Position numbers and translations under genes: made by a program
NCBI GenBank assembly: GCA_013399305.1
Contig: VXAI01000165.1
Coordinates: 37,362-101,361, forward strand
Direction of reading: 5' to 3'
Length of the DNA stretch: 64,000 nucleotides
Source of the DNA: Rostratula benghalensis
Taxonomy: Eukaryota > Chordata > Aves > Charadriiformes > Rostratulidae
Shown: piece after piece, positions 21,301-35,598 of the stretch
Layout of the letters: the number at the start of each line of letters is the position of its first letter
How positions within the stretch are numbered: the first letter of the stretch is position 1
Notes under the pieces: generated by a model
What the model saw: only the letters and a program-made list of their open reading frames with translations
Database searches by the model: none
Told to the model about the DNA's origin: nothing

Positions 21301-23192
21301 CGAAGGATTCTGTTCTGCTGTCTCCCCTGCTGTCATTTTAACTGTGACACCTGGGCATATAAAGTGTGGGGAAGGAACTAAGATGGAAGAGGGGTTCAGG
21401 GGACGAGATCAGAATTCAAAATGGACAAACTGCCTGAATTCAGGCAAATGAAAATTATTGAAAGCCAGTAAAAAGTATGTGCTTCGGAAGGAGAATGCCC
21501 AAAGCCCAGATTAACTGACAGGTGTGGCAGAAGCGATAAGAGGTGACAGATGAGAGGTGACAGCGTGATGAAAATGTAACTCAGGGAGGTGTTCTCTGGA
21601 TCCCAGGATAACTGCAGGGAAAAGGTTGTTTCTGGTGTTCTTTGGAGCAGGTGATGTCAGAGCTGGAAGATCACTGCAGTTCTGGGTGCTGCATCTGAAA
21701 ATGATGTGGGGCTCAGTAGGTTTCTTTGAGGTTTTGGTAACGTGGTTCTGGTTTGGGTTAAACTGGTGTCCAGTTCAACCCTGTGCACCACCCAGTGCTC
21801 ACTCCCTCTCCTCCCAGTGGGATGGGGAAGAGAATTAGAAAGGTAAAAGTGAGAGTGCTCACAGGTATCGCCCTGTTCAACAGCTAAAACATCCCTGTGC
21901 TAGCAACACTGTTTTACTCACAAATCTGAAACTTAGAATCATAAAATTGGAAGGGACCTTAAAGATCATCCAGTTCCACCCCCCCTGCCATGGGCAGGGA
22001 CACCTCCCACCAGAGACCAGGTTGCTCAAAGCCCCATCCAGCTTGAGGAAATTATCTGGATTTACTTGATCCTGCCATAAAAATAGAGGTAGTGAGACTG
22101 GATAGTTCTGTGGTCTTTTATGGGTTTTTTTATTATTATTATTGGGTTGGAATAACTTTTACCAGTTATGTTTGAAGGGTGCTATTTGTTAGCCAGTTGT
22201 GAGAAGTCTTTTTTTTTTTTTTTTAAGGTATGACCGAGATGGGGGTGGATCTAAAACCGTGCTTATTTCTGCTTTGCTGAAAGTAACAACAAAATTGCAT
22301 TTTCAAACACCAGATCAGATTCTGGTCAGCCCAGAAGGACCCTGTTCTTTACCCAGCATATGTGAAATGACATTTCATAGCATCATAGAATGGTGTGGGT
22401 TGGAAGGGACCTTAAAGATCATCCAATTCCATCCCCCCTGCCATGGGCAGGGACACCTCCCACCAGACCAGGTTGCTCAAAGCCCCATCCAGCCTGGCCT
22501 TGAACCCCTCCAGGGATGGGGCAGCCACAGCTTCTCTGGGCAACCTGTTCCAGTGCCTCACCACCCTCACAGCAAAGAATTTTTTCCAGAGATTTTATCT
22601 GAATCTCCCCTCTTCCAGTTTAAAACCATTACCCTTTGTCCCATCACCCCACTCCTTTGATCAAGAGTCCCTCCCCAGCTTTCCTGGAGGCCCTTTAGGG
22701 ACTGGAAGGGGGTCTAACGGCCCCAACCCTCTCAGCCTGTCCTCACAGCAGAGGGGCTCCAGCCCTTGTGGCCTCCTCTGGACCTGTTCCAACAGATCCA
22801 TCTCCCCTTCCTGTGCTGAAGACTCCAGATGTTGGTCAGGCATGATCTGCTGTTGAGAAATGCATTTCGGCTGTTCCTATCACCTTTCAAGTATCTCATC
22901 TAAGTCTCCCCTCTACATTTCCCCCTAAATTTCACTCCATGTTGTTCTCTGTGTTGATGAGATTCATATTTTGGTTGTTTATTTTTCCCCCCCTGTAGAG
23001 CCATGTCAGATTGAAGTGCGGTTGCTGCTGGCCTACAATTCCAACAGGAGCAAAGCATCTGCTAAAATTCCTAAATCTGGCTGGAGCGAGAGCTTGGAGG
23101 CTCTTCCCCAGCCTGAAAATGGCATCGAGGGGACCATCCCCTTCAGCAAACCCGTCAAAGTTTATATAATGCCCAAACCTGCCAGGAGGTGA
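248..23192 (+). CDS. INTS4: INTS4, Integrator complex subunit 4, C-terminal ~511 residues (12 exons, 5' part outside window)
   Basis: Joined exons are 248-390, 1264-1379, 4466-4599, 5799-5956, 9445-9538, 12438-12518, 15705-15835, 16871-16930, 17572-17731, 18516-18659, 19745-19865 and 22999-23192. They total 1536 nt and stay in one frame from the first base to TGA at 23190-23192; every intron is GT-AG. The protein closely matches vertebrate INTS4, for example [40 protein letters not shown] and the terminus [17 protein letters not shown]. The first nine exons are helical HEAT-repeat-type sequence; the last three encode the beta-rich C-terminal domain. From knowledge of the family, INTS4 is a nuclear scaffold that binds INTS9-INTS11 to form the Integrator cleavage module, acting in snRNA 3' processing and promoter-proximal termination of RNA polymerase II transcripts. 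Human INTS4 is 963 residues, so the N-terminal half lies upstream of this window. The gene is convergent with AAMDC. Identity is essentially certain; the protein start is not present. Confidence 0.96.
1264..1379 (+). CDS. INTS4: INTS4 coding exon
   Basis: Acceptor ttttcag ends at 1263 and donor gtatct starts at 1380. The exon completes the split Lys codon and encodes [20 protein letters not shown] through PDMDDPA, leaving one T that joins AC of the next exon to give Tyr. Reading through the donor leaves the family sequence at once, which supports the GTATCT donor. Confidence 0.95.
1499..1853 (+). repeat. CR1 3' fragment
   Basis: Begins in the 'tgccctctacagctgcctgaaaggagg' part of CR1 and ends in gattctgtga. 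It belongs to the type with 'gtagatgtggcact...gggcatgctct' near the 3' end. It starts 120 bp after the second INTS4 exon in this window. Confidence 0.9.
2511..2838 (+). repeat. CR1 3' fragment
   Basis: Copy of the 'ctgctctgtcaggggagttgg' type, from gactgaggagggatctg to the terminal attttgtga. Confidence 0.9.
2936..3190 (-). repeat. CR1 3' fragment, antisense, ending in a fold-back
   Basis: Starts with tcatagaattatggaatcat (reverse complement of a CR1 tail) and runs to about 3183, where its truncated 5' end forms an inverted repeat (3161-3171 with 3180-3190). Confidence 0.85.
4095..4352 (-). repeat. CR1 3' fragment, antisense
   Basis: Reverse-complement CR1 tail (ttagaatcatagaatggtcc) followed by a somewhat divergent body; ends about 115 bp before an INTS4 exon. 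Confidence 0.85.
4466..4599 (+). CDS. INTS4: INTS4 coding exon
   Basis: Acceptor ggcaacag, donor gtaagt at 4600. Encodes (Y)[20 protein letters not shown] followed by [20 protein letters not shown], ending at a codon boundary (PPLR). The polypyrimidine tract is weak (ttttaacaatccctggcaacag), but the coding match is unambiguous. Confidence 0.95.
5218..5266. repeat. Two identical 21 bp direct repeats 7 bp apart
   Basis: Units at 5218-5238 and 5246-5266 are identical and each contains an inverted core, gaattt-gag-aaattc. The second unit directly abuts the 5' end of a CR1 copy. Confidence 0.85.
5268..5711 (+). repeat. CR1 3' fragment
   Basis: From ggggtctagagaacaagtca to gattctgtga; same type as the copy at 1499. 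It ends 87 bp before an INTS4 exon. Confidence 0.92.
5768..5785. repeat. (TG)n microsatellite next to INTS4 acceptor
   Basis: About nine TG units followed by ttctgcttcctcag, the acceptor at 5798. Confidence 0.9.
5799..5956 (+). CDS. INTS4: INTS4 coding exon
   Basis: Acceptor ttcctcag, donor gtaagg at 5957. Encodes [20 protein letters not shown], then a conserved helix [14 protein letters not shown] and ELLEFTI(R). A (TG)n tract lies about 15 nt upstream of the acceptor, directly 5' of a short pyrimidine tract. Confidence 0.95.
6100..7926. other. INTS4 intron, no recognised feature
   Basis: Apart from an A-rich run at 6647-6670 and scattered T tracts, no gene, RNA or repeat was recognised on either strand. 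Confidence 0.6.
7927..8080 (-). repeat. CR1 3' tip, antisense, 5'-truncated
   Basis: Contains cagaatggttagagttggaa, the conserved 'accagaccaggttgctcaaa' block and ends in ccagggatggggc. Confidence 0.9.
8831..9350 (+). repeat. CR1 3' fragment (~520 bp)
   Basis: Begins gagcactgggttcagttctg and runs through gagaggctgagggaactggg to gattctgtga; same type as 1499 and 5268. Confidence 0.93.
9445..9538 (+). CDS. INTS4: INTS4 coding exon
   Basis: Acceptor acacgctcag, donor ggttt with GT at 9539. The first T completes the Arg codon from the previous exon. Encodes [20 protein letters not shown] and [11 protein letters not shown], ending at a codon boundary. It lies about 95 bp after the end of a CR1 copy. 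Confidence 0.95.
9681..9985 (+). repeat. CR1 3' fragment
   Basis: Type with 'gacatgggttactgatgggtttttatcag' before the tail; ends attctgtgattctga. Confidence 0.9.
10514..11020 (+). repeat. CR1 3' fragment (~505 bp)
   Basis: From ctggagcactggggccagtt to ccattctgtgattctgtaa; 'ctgctctggcagggggttgg' type. Confidence 0.93.
11021..12437. other. INTS4 intron, no recognised feature
   Basis: Only homopolymer T tracts (near 11622, 11642 and 11956) stand out. No repeat family or RNA gene was recognised. Confidence 0.6.
12438..12518 (+). CDS. INTS4: INTS4 coding exon (81 bp)
   Basis: Acceptor tttctcctctag, donor gtgagg at 12519. Encodes 27 residues, [20 protein letters not shown] then ASAAAKQ, phase 0 at both ends. 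Skipping it would keep the frame. Confidence 0.95.
12690..13351 (+). repeat. Internally deleted CR1: RT fragment joined to 3' region
   Basis: 12690-12867 translates to reverse-transcriptase sequence ([20 protein letters not shown], then a diverged NSQHGF-KGKSCLTN-like stretch). It passes at about 12868 directly into the 3' region (ggagtcctcagcacaggaag), skipping the rest of the RT domain. It then runs normally to ccattctgtgatt. The same join occurs in the copy at 22376-22900. Confidence 0.85.
13375..14185 (+). repeat. Older CR1 copy with RT remnant
   Basis: Starts with a conserved RT block ([17 protein letters not shown]), then frameshifted sequence. A diverged 3' region follows (gagaggctgaggggaactgg; gacaggttgcccacattggt), ending actctgattctgtgatg. 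It is much more decayed than its neighbours. Confidence 0.75.
14868..15395 (-). repeat. CR1 3' fragment, antisense (~530 bp)
   Basis: Reverse-complement tail agaatggttagagctggaag through 'accagaccaggttgctccaa' to cacaagagcagagtagaggg. Confidence 0.92.
15705..15835 (+). CDS. INTS4: INTS4 coding exon
   Basis: Acceptor gtctgacag, donor gtaagg at 15836. Encodes [40 protein letters not shown] and TTR(G), ending with two bases (GG) of a split Gly codon. Confidence 0.95.
16040..16488 (+). repeat. CR1 3' fragment
   Basis: From gggcaacgaagctggtgagg to gctgtgattcta; 'gggtttttatcag' type. Confidence 0.9.
16871..16930 (+). CDS. INTS4: INTS4 coding exon (60 bp)
   Basis: Acceptor ttcgttccag, donor gtgaga at 16931. 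The leading A completes Gly, then [19 protein letters not shown](R). It is the shortest exon in the window and has matching phase-2 boundaries on both sides. Confidence 0.94.
16961..17021 (+). repeat. CR1 3' tip only (~60 bp)
   Basis: Matches just the last 60 bases of CR1 (gacctttaaaggtcccttcc ... gactctatga). It starts 30 bp after an INTS4 exon. Confidence 0.75.
17093..17480 (+). repeat. CR1 3' fragment
   Basis: From ctggagcatctctctgaaga to gattctgtga; ends about 90 bp upstream of an INTS4 exon. Confidence 0.92.
17572..17731 (+). CDS. INTS4: INTS4 coding exon
   Basis: Acceptor cctaacacag, donor gtcagt at 17732. Encodes [40 protein letters not shown] and [13 protein letters not shown]. This is the end of the helical region. 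Confidence 0.95.
17869..18350 (+). repeat. CR1 3' fragment
   Basis: From tctggagtccttaacccagg to ctatgattct; 'gaagctgtggaagccccatc' type. Confidence 0.9.
18516..18659 (+). CDS. INTS4: INTS4 coding exon (start of C-terminal domain)
   Basis: Acceptor cccctcatag, donor gtaagc at 18660; 48 codons, phase 0 at both ends. Encodes [40 protein letters not shown] and PQGTVKVQ. The alternating hydrophobic pattern marks the beta-rich C-terminal domain. Confidence 0.95.
18960..19357 (+). repeat. CR1 3' fragment
   Basis: From agaaaagtgctgaaggactt to cattctgtgattctgtg; 'ctgctctgggaggacctgct' type. Confidence 0.92.
19745..19865 (+). CDS. INTS4: INTS4 coding exon
   Basis: Acceptor ttcccccccag, donor gtaacg at 19866. 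Encodes [40 protein letters not shown] plus one base of a Glu codon. Confidence 0.95.
20084..20143 (-). repeat. CR1 3' tip, antisense, abutting a sense copy
   Basis: ttagaattatggaatcagct ... gatcatttagtcc is a reverse-complement CR1 tail. The next base range (20144 on) is CR1 in the other orientation. Confidence 0.8.
20144..20536 (+). repeat. CR1 3' fragment
   Basis: From catctcctgtgaggacaggc to cactctatggt, with the 'gcaacctggtctggtgggag' block. Confidence 0.88.
21755..21925. mobile_element. Probable avian ERVL-type LTR fragment
   Basis: ggtgtccagttcaaccctgt, cagtgggatggggaagagaa and acatccctgtgctagcaaca resemble blocks of common avian ERVL-group LTRs. No matching second end was found, and a CR1 follows directly. 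The call rests on remembered family resemblance only. Confidence 0.45.
21934..22046 (-). repeat. CR1 3' tip, antisense
   Basis: ttagaatcataaaattggaa through 'accagagaccaggttgctca' to agccccatccagctt. Confidence 0.9.
22376..22900 (-). repeat. Internally deleted CR1, antisense, same junction as 12.8 kb
   Basis: Tail starts at 22376 (tcatagcatcatagaatggt). The body is normal up to about 22830, where the 3' region passes directly into reverse-transcriptase sequence (reverse complement of ggaacagccgaaatgcattt). It ends about 100 bp before the last INTS4 exon. Confidence 0.85.
22999..23192 (+). CDS. INTS4: INTS4 terminal coding exon with stop
   Basis: Acceptor ccccccctgtag ends at 22998. Encodes (E)[20 protein letters not shown], a variable stretch, then [20 protein letters not shown] and RR before TGA at 23190-23192. 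The variable stretch ([20 protein letters not shown]) looks a few residues longer than the human protein as I recall it; both flanks are strongly conserved. Confidence 0.95.
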
Positions 23193-23600
23193 AGGCTGTT
23201 GAGAAAATAAATAGATTTATGGGTTTGTGGGGTTACATGGAAACAACAGACTGTGTTCTTAAGATACTGAACCAAACCGAAACAGTCTTATATTTGCATT
23301 TAAAAAAAAAAAAAAGTCACCCATAGAAATACAGCTGCTGAAGAACTACCCTGTCCTCTGTTAAGCAGCAGACAGACCAGTAGGGGAGTCACTCAGAGTT
23401 TCAAGAAAATGCAGGTGTTTCTGTATCAAATCAAGGAAATCGAGACAGTTCTCAGCCCGCATTCCAGGAGTACGCCATTGGGCCGTTTCTCCAGTTTTCA
23501 CTCATCACAAGATTATTTTTTTTTCCAGGCTTTTAGGTTTTCTGCTACGTCTTTAGGAAGTCATTTACTGTGTAAATGCTTAGGCAAATAAATCAATGTT
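23193..23600 (+). other. INTS4: INTS4 3' UTR with candidate poly(A) signals
   Basis: AATAAA occurs at 23206-23211, only 14 nt after the stop, and again at 23587-23592. The second is the more plausible main signal because it leaves a normal-length 3' UTR. A T-rich tract follows at 23656-23672. Which signal is used cannot be told from sequence alone. Confidence 0.6.
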
Positions 23601-23980
23601 ATTTTTACAGTAATCTGAAACGAAATTGCAGAATTTGGGGGGGGTTCTGTGGATTTTATTTTTTTTTTTTTAGTGTGTAAAACTTGTATTTGTGCATTGG
23701 TACATAAATTCTTAGTAAAAAAACCCAAACTGAAGTGCTGTTGTTCTTGTGGAGGACCTGCTTCTTAGTGTGAAATTGCCAATTGCTGTAGGCTAAATCC
23801 TGAGCTCTTTGACAGCCTGCACTGAAGAGGGTACAGTTTTTGGGGAGGGCACAGGTTGTTGTGGTGCAGGGAAAGGAGGAACCCATTGGTGCAAGCAGCA
23901 GAACTCCCAATTAGGGGAATGGGGAGTTTAATTGAGTTCCAGCAACAAAACAGTGTGTTACTTTATGTAAAATGGAGTGA

Positions 23981-25545
23981 CAGAATCACAGAACTGTTAC
24001 AGTTGGAAAGGACCTCTGAGATCACCCAGTCCAACCATACACAAAACCACAACCCACTCCCTACAATCTCAGCCACTAGAGCATGCCCTGAAGTGCCACA
24101 TCTACACGGTTCTTAAATACCTCCAGGGATGGTGACTCCACCACCTCCCTGGGCAGGCTGTTGCAGTGCCTGACCACTCTCTCAGTAAAGTCATTCTTCC
24201 TAATATCCAGTCTGAACCTCCCCTGTCTCCACTTCAGACCATTTCCTCTGGTTCTCTCATTATTCCCCTGGGAGAAGAGGCCAAAACCCACCTCTCTCCA
24301 ACCTCCTGTCAGGGAGTTGTAGAGGGCAAGGAGGTCTCCCCTCAGCCTCCTCTTCTCCAAACTCACCATGCCCCGTTCCCTCAGCCTCTCCTCACAGGAC
24401 TTGTTCTCCAGACCCCTCACCACCTTGGTAGCTCTCCTCTGGACATGATCCAGCCCTTCAGTGTCCTTCTTGTAGTGAGGGGCCCAGAACTGAACACAGC
24501 ACTGGAGGTGAGGCCTCACCAGTGCCCAGTACAGAGGCACTGTGATGGCCACGCTATTCCTGATACAAGCCAGGATGCTGTTGGCCTTCTTGGCCACCTG
24601 GGCACACTGCTGGCTCATGTTAATCTGTCTGTCCACTGGTACCTGCAGGTCCTTTTCTGCCAGGCAGCTTTCCAGCCACTCTTCCCCAAGCTTGTAGTGC
24701 TGCATGGGGTTGTTGTGACCAAACTGTTGGACCTGGCACTTGGCTTTGTTGAACATCACACAATTGGCCTTGGCCCATCAATCCAACCTGTCCAGGTCCC
24801 TCTCTAGAGCCTTCCTACCCTCACCAGATCAACAGTCCCATTTGATTTGGTGTCATCTACAAACCGAGGGTGCACTCAGTCCCCTCATCCAGATCATCGA
24901 TAAAGATATTAAACAAGGCTGACCCCAAAACTGAGCTCTGAGGGACACTACTGGTGACCAGTCAACAAGATGTCACCCTGTTAATCACAACTCTCTGGGA
25001 ATGGCCATCCAGCTGTTTTTTTACCCAGTGGAGAGTACACTTGTATATGCCACGACTCACCAGCTTCTCCAGGAGAATGCTGTGGGAGATGGTGTCAGAG
25101 GCCTTACCAAAGTCCAGGCAGACAACGTCCACAGCCTTTCCCCCATCCAGATGGTGGGTTGCATGGACACAGAAAGAGATCAGGTTGGTTAAGCAGGACC
25201 TCCCTTCCATAAACATGTGCTGGCTGACCCTGATCCCTTGGCTGCCCTGCACTTGCCTTAAGAGCTCACTCAAGATGATCTTCTCCATGATCTTTCCTGG
25301 TACTGAGGTCACACTGACAGGCCTGTAGTTCCCTGGATCCTCCTTCTGGCCCTTCTTGTAGACGGGCATCACGTTAGCCACCCTCCAGTCATCTGGTTAC
25401 TCCCCTGTTGACCAGGACTGTTGATAAATGATGGAGAGAAGCTTGGTGAGCACTCCTGCCAGCTCCTTGCGTACTCTCAGGTGAATCCCATCCAGCCCCA
25501 TAAACTTATGGGTGTCTAGGTGTCTTTTGACCAAGTCAAGATGAA
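23981..25545 (-). repeat. CR1 LINE, 5'-truncated, keeping most of the reverse transcriptase (1.56 kb)
   Basis: On the minus strand the order is normal for CR1 ORF2. First comes LDTHKFMGLDGIHL-like sequence near 25520. An RT segment follows at 25381-24965 (DPGNYRPVSVTSVPGKIMEK; FMEGRSCLTNLISF; KAVDVVCLDFGKASDTISHS). Then comes a frame break and a 227-codon open stretch (24759-24076) with the conserved ORF2 C-terminus ([34 protein letters not shown]). The YxDD block would fall in the broken part (about 24960-24760) and was not recognised. The element is inactive: it lacks the endonuclease and ORF1 and has stops and a frameshift. It lies about 400 bp after the INTS4 poly(A) candidates. Confidence 0.9.
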
Positions 25546-27007
25546 AACAGCAGTTGCATCTCTATTTCTCTTGCATCTTCCAGTATATTCTTAGCAGCAG
25601 GCACTGGGAAAGTGTTGAGGGCTGTATTTTTAGGTTAAGATTTGATAATGCGCTATCAGTGGGATTTCAAACTAAATATTTGACGGCTCATAGATGCCAG
25701 GTTTGGCACAAACGTTGCCTGATGTCCCCTCGGAAACGCCAGCCGTGGTGTGTTCGGTGCTGTGTCTGGGAGTCTTTTCAGGACCTGTTTCTCCTGGCTG
25801 CCAGCTCGCGTGTGCTGCTTCACAAAGATAAGGGCCAGGGCTGGCTGGGCGGTGGAGCAGCTGGGTGGAATCTTCTTGGCAGCCGGCCCGTCGGCGGCTC
25901 CGCTTTAATGCCAGCGTCAGGGCAGGAGTTCACTGCCCACCGGGAGCTCGTTTTCCTGGTGGGAGGCAGAAAAGGGGTGTCTGGGAGAAATCCTGCCCTC
26001 TAAAAGCACACACCCGTGATTTGGGCGAGGAGCTCGTAATTTTAACAAATTATTTACAGCTCGAAGCCGAAAGCAGCGATTTTTGAGCTCCGGTTGAATT
26101 TTCTGATGAATCAGTCCCCAGCTGTTTCCAGCAAAGCAATTTCAGGCACCAAGAAGGAAATTGGACTTTCAGGCACTGGAGCAGCCCAAGTGGAGCAGCT
26201 GCTTTTGTGAGAACTGACAAAGCCGACTGGGGAAGCCGTGACGAGAGCCACAAGAGAGGATCCGGATGGAAAAGGCTTCCAACTCGTTAGCTCCTTGCTG
26301 ACACCAAAATTTGGTACTGCTGGCCAGTGAAACTTCACAGTTTGCCATCAAAAAGGAAAATCTGATTTATTTATTTTTTTCTCACACGCTGCAGCTCCCC
26401 GTTTGAGATGTGGAATCTTCTGTATTTTACAGGCTGCCAAGTAAGAGGAACAATGAAGAGGCTGCAGCACGAAGCTGGGGAGGATGCACTTCTGGAAGTC
26501 ACCACCTGGGACACACGAAATGGGCTGTGCTGCTCCTCTGGGGCCTTCTGGGAGGATGAAACACACAGCACCAGTGTGTTTTCTGCAAATGCAGGACCTG
26601 GGCTGGGAACTTCTGCTGAATGCGGCTTCATCATTATACACCACATGAATGTGAAATCTTTTTTTTTTTTTAAAAAAAAAAAAAAGGGAAAAAATCTGGA
26701 GGTGAAAGATAAGGTGTTTGCTCAACTTCTAACAGAAACCAGAATTTTTCTCTTAGGAAAAGCCTTGCAGAGTCTTTTCCTATTTAAGGCTGCATTAAGA
26801 CCCAAAAGCTCATGAAATAACACAAATATATGACTGTGATCATGTATCAAATCACCTCTGCTATAACAACACTTTAACAGAAGAAGTCTTCCCACTCTGT
26901 GGATTGGTAGGAACTGGTTCTACTGGAATTCTCTTCAGATGATAAGTCTTCTGGGTCAGTGTGTCATCCCTGCTTCACACCATGGAAGTTCTTAAGGACA
27001 ATGTCAA
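25546..27007. other. Intergenic, no recognised feature
   Basis: Slightly GC-richer at 25690-26000. There is a T13-A14 palindrome at 26659-26685. The open frames here show no family resemblance and no splice-site support. Confidence 0.6.
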
Positions 27008-27695
27008 AGAATGATAGGAGGTTGGAGGGGGCCTCTGGAGATCATCCAGTCCAACCCCCTGCCAGAGCAGGGCCACCCAGAGCAGGTTGCACAGGAACTT
27101 GTCCAAGCAGGCTCTGAATGTCTCCAGAGACACAGACTCCACCATCTCCTGTTACAATGCTCTGCCCACCCTCAAAGGATAGAAGTTCCTCCTCATGCTC
27201 ACATGGAATTTCCTATGTTCAAGTTTGTGCCAGTTTCCTCTTGTCCTGTCACTGGGCACCACTGAAAAATGACTGTCCCCTTCCTCTTGACACCCACCCT
27301 TGAAGTATTTCTAGGTGTTGATCAGATCCCCCTTCAGTCTACTCTTCTCCAGTCTAAAAAGACCCAAGTCCCTCAGCTTTTCCTTGAGATGTTCTAGTCC
27401 TCTAATCATCTTGGTAGCCCGTTGCTGTACCCTCTCCAACAGTTTCCAGTCCTTGAACTGGGGAGCCCAGAACTGGACCCAATGCTCCAGATGGGGCCTC
27501 ACTACCAGGGCAGAACAGAGAGGGAGGATGACTTCTTTCCACCTGCTGGCCACACTCTTCCTGATGCAGCCCAGGATGCCTCCAGTCTTCTTGGCCAAAA
27601 GGGCACACTGATGGCTCATGGTCACCCTAAGTGTCACAACAGTGCTGAGGAATGTCACCAGCTGCTGCATCAGAGAACACCGATGCAGCTGGAAA
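27008..27695 (-). repeat. CR1 3' fragment, antisense (~690 bp)
   Basis: Reverse-complement tail (tgataggaggttggaggggg) through the ORF2 C-terminal region; the minus strand reads [20 protein letters not shown] and [17 protein letters not shown]. Confidence 0.9.
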
Positions 27696-28414
27696 GGCAG
27701 TTTTTACTGGTTCAGGTAAGGTGTTGTCTCCAATAGAGCTACACTAAGAGAAAACATGGCTGTAATTAGGAGATTGAAAGGTAAAACTTCCAAGTATTCA
27801 TTTTCCCTTTGCTTTTACACCACATTGTGTTTTATCAGATGAAAGGTTTTACATGATGACTAGAGCAAATGAAGAGAAAAAGAATGTAGGATTTTGTGGG
27901 GGGTTATTCTTGGGAAAGTCAGTGTGTTCTCATGGCAATCTAAGCCTTCCTGCTGCTGCTCCGAGAGCTCCGAGTGCCTCGGGGCTTTCAGCAGTGACAC
28001 CTTCAGACTTTCATTAACAGACACAGACTTAATGTGCACAGACCAAGAATTAATAAACCTGGTGGGAAAAAAAATTAAAAATCTGCAGTAGGTAAGTTTA
28101 ACTAGCAATATTAACAGAAACCCACTGAGGACAGCAACTAAGAGAAGTTGTTAAATTCTGTGTGAGAATCTGCTTGTTGGTATCAACATTGATACCATCA
28201 GGTGACGATGACCAGTCAGAGTTCTCACATCCCCAGCTCACTAGCAGCAATTTAGACTGATTTCCTGAAGATCAACATTCCATGTTGCAAACTCCAGGTT
28301 TGTGGCAAATCTTTCTGATGATTTCAGGCACGTAAGAACTTTTGATAATATTCTTCAACTCAATCCTCACAATTCACAATTAATGGGAAAATTCTTTAAG
28401 GCCCAACTTTTATA
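27696..28414. other. Intergenic, no recognised feature
   Basis: AT-rich sequence between a CR1 and the presumed AAMDC 3' UTR. Nothing was recognised on either strand. Confidence 0.6.
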
Positions 28415-28592
28415 TTTATTCCCTGTAGGACTTTTTTTTTTTTCTTTTTTCCAGGTTCACTATCAAATTTAAAAGTGCTAAATGATGTCATGTCCTTGAA
28501 TCATCACAAATAGATCTGTATAGCCAATATCCTGACTGAAGTCGCCAGAAGGAGGCAAAGTTGTATGTTTTGGGGTCATTTTTTAATTTATT
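28415..28592 (-). other. Candidate AAMDC poly(A) signals
   Basis: On the minus strand AATAAA occurs at 28592-28587 and 28420-28415, about 470 and 640 nt after the AAMDC stop. Either gives a plausible 3' UTR length. No nearer canonical signal was noticed. Confidence 0.4.
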
Positions 28593-29056
28593 TTTAACTT
28601 ATTTATACAGTGCTTCTAAAGTGCTGCTTTGCCATGGCTTTGTATCTACCACTTGATTGTGCTCATCACATTTTATGGCTACATTTCAATACCCAATAAT
28701 GTAATTTCCAGCCATTTCCTAATAAAAGTATTCAAAACCTAGTATCTTGATTTAGCCAACAGGTGAAAAGTAACCAGAATATGGACAGTCTTCAGAGAAA
28801 GATCAGGTCAATCTCAACAACGTATGGAAATGGTTCTGTAATTAAAAGATTTCATTAACAGCTACCTTTTGTGAGCCCTCAATTTGTTTAAAGCCTGAAC
28901 TAATAAACTGCCCTTGCATTGCAGATTCTCAGTGCACAAACACCTTGGCACACAAGTCCACACTCTGCTGACTGTAATTTGACTCAGCAGAGAGGTGTGT
29001 CTGTGATTTGGCTGCAGTTGAGGAAGGCAGAACGAACCCTACCGGGCCCTACAGCT

Positions 29057-35598
<6,542 letters not shown>

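Noticed and set aside
24076..24759. 227-codon open frame on the minus strand as a possible host gene
   Set aside because: It is the C-terminal part of CR1 ORF2 ([26 protein letters not shown]), not a host protein.
25554..26003. 149-codon open frame in moderately GC-rich intergenic DNA
   Set aside because: Starts at the CR1 edge, shows no domain, and the sequence on both sides is unconserved-looking; judged chance.
26408..26815. 135-codon plus-strand open frame containing a poly-Phe/Lys run
   Set aside because: The run is the T13-A14 palindrome translated; no supporting splice sites or family.
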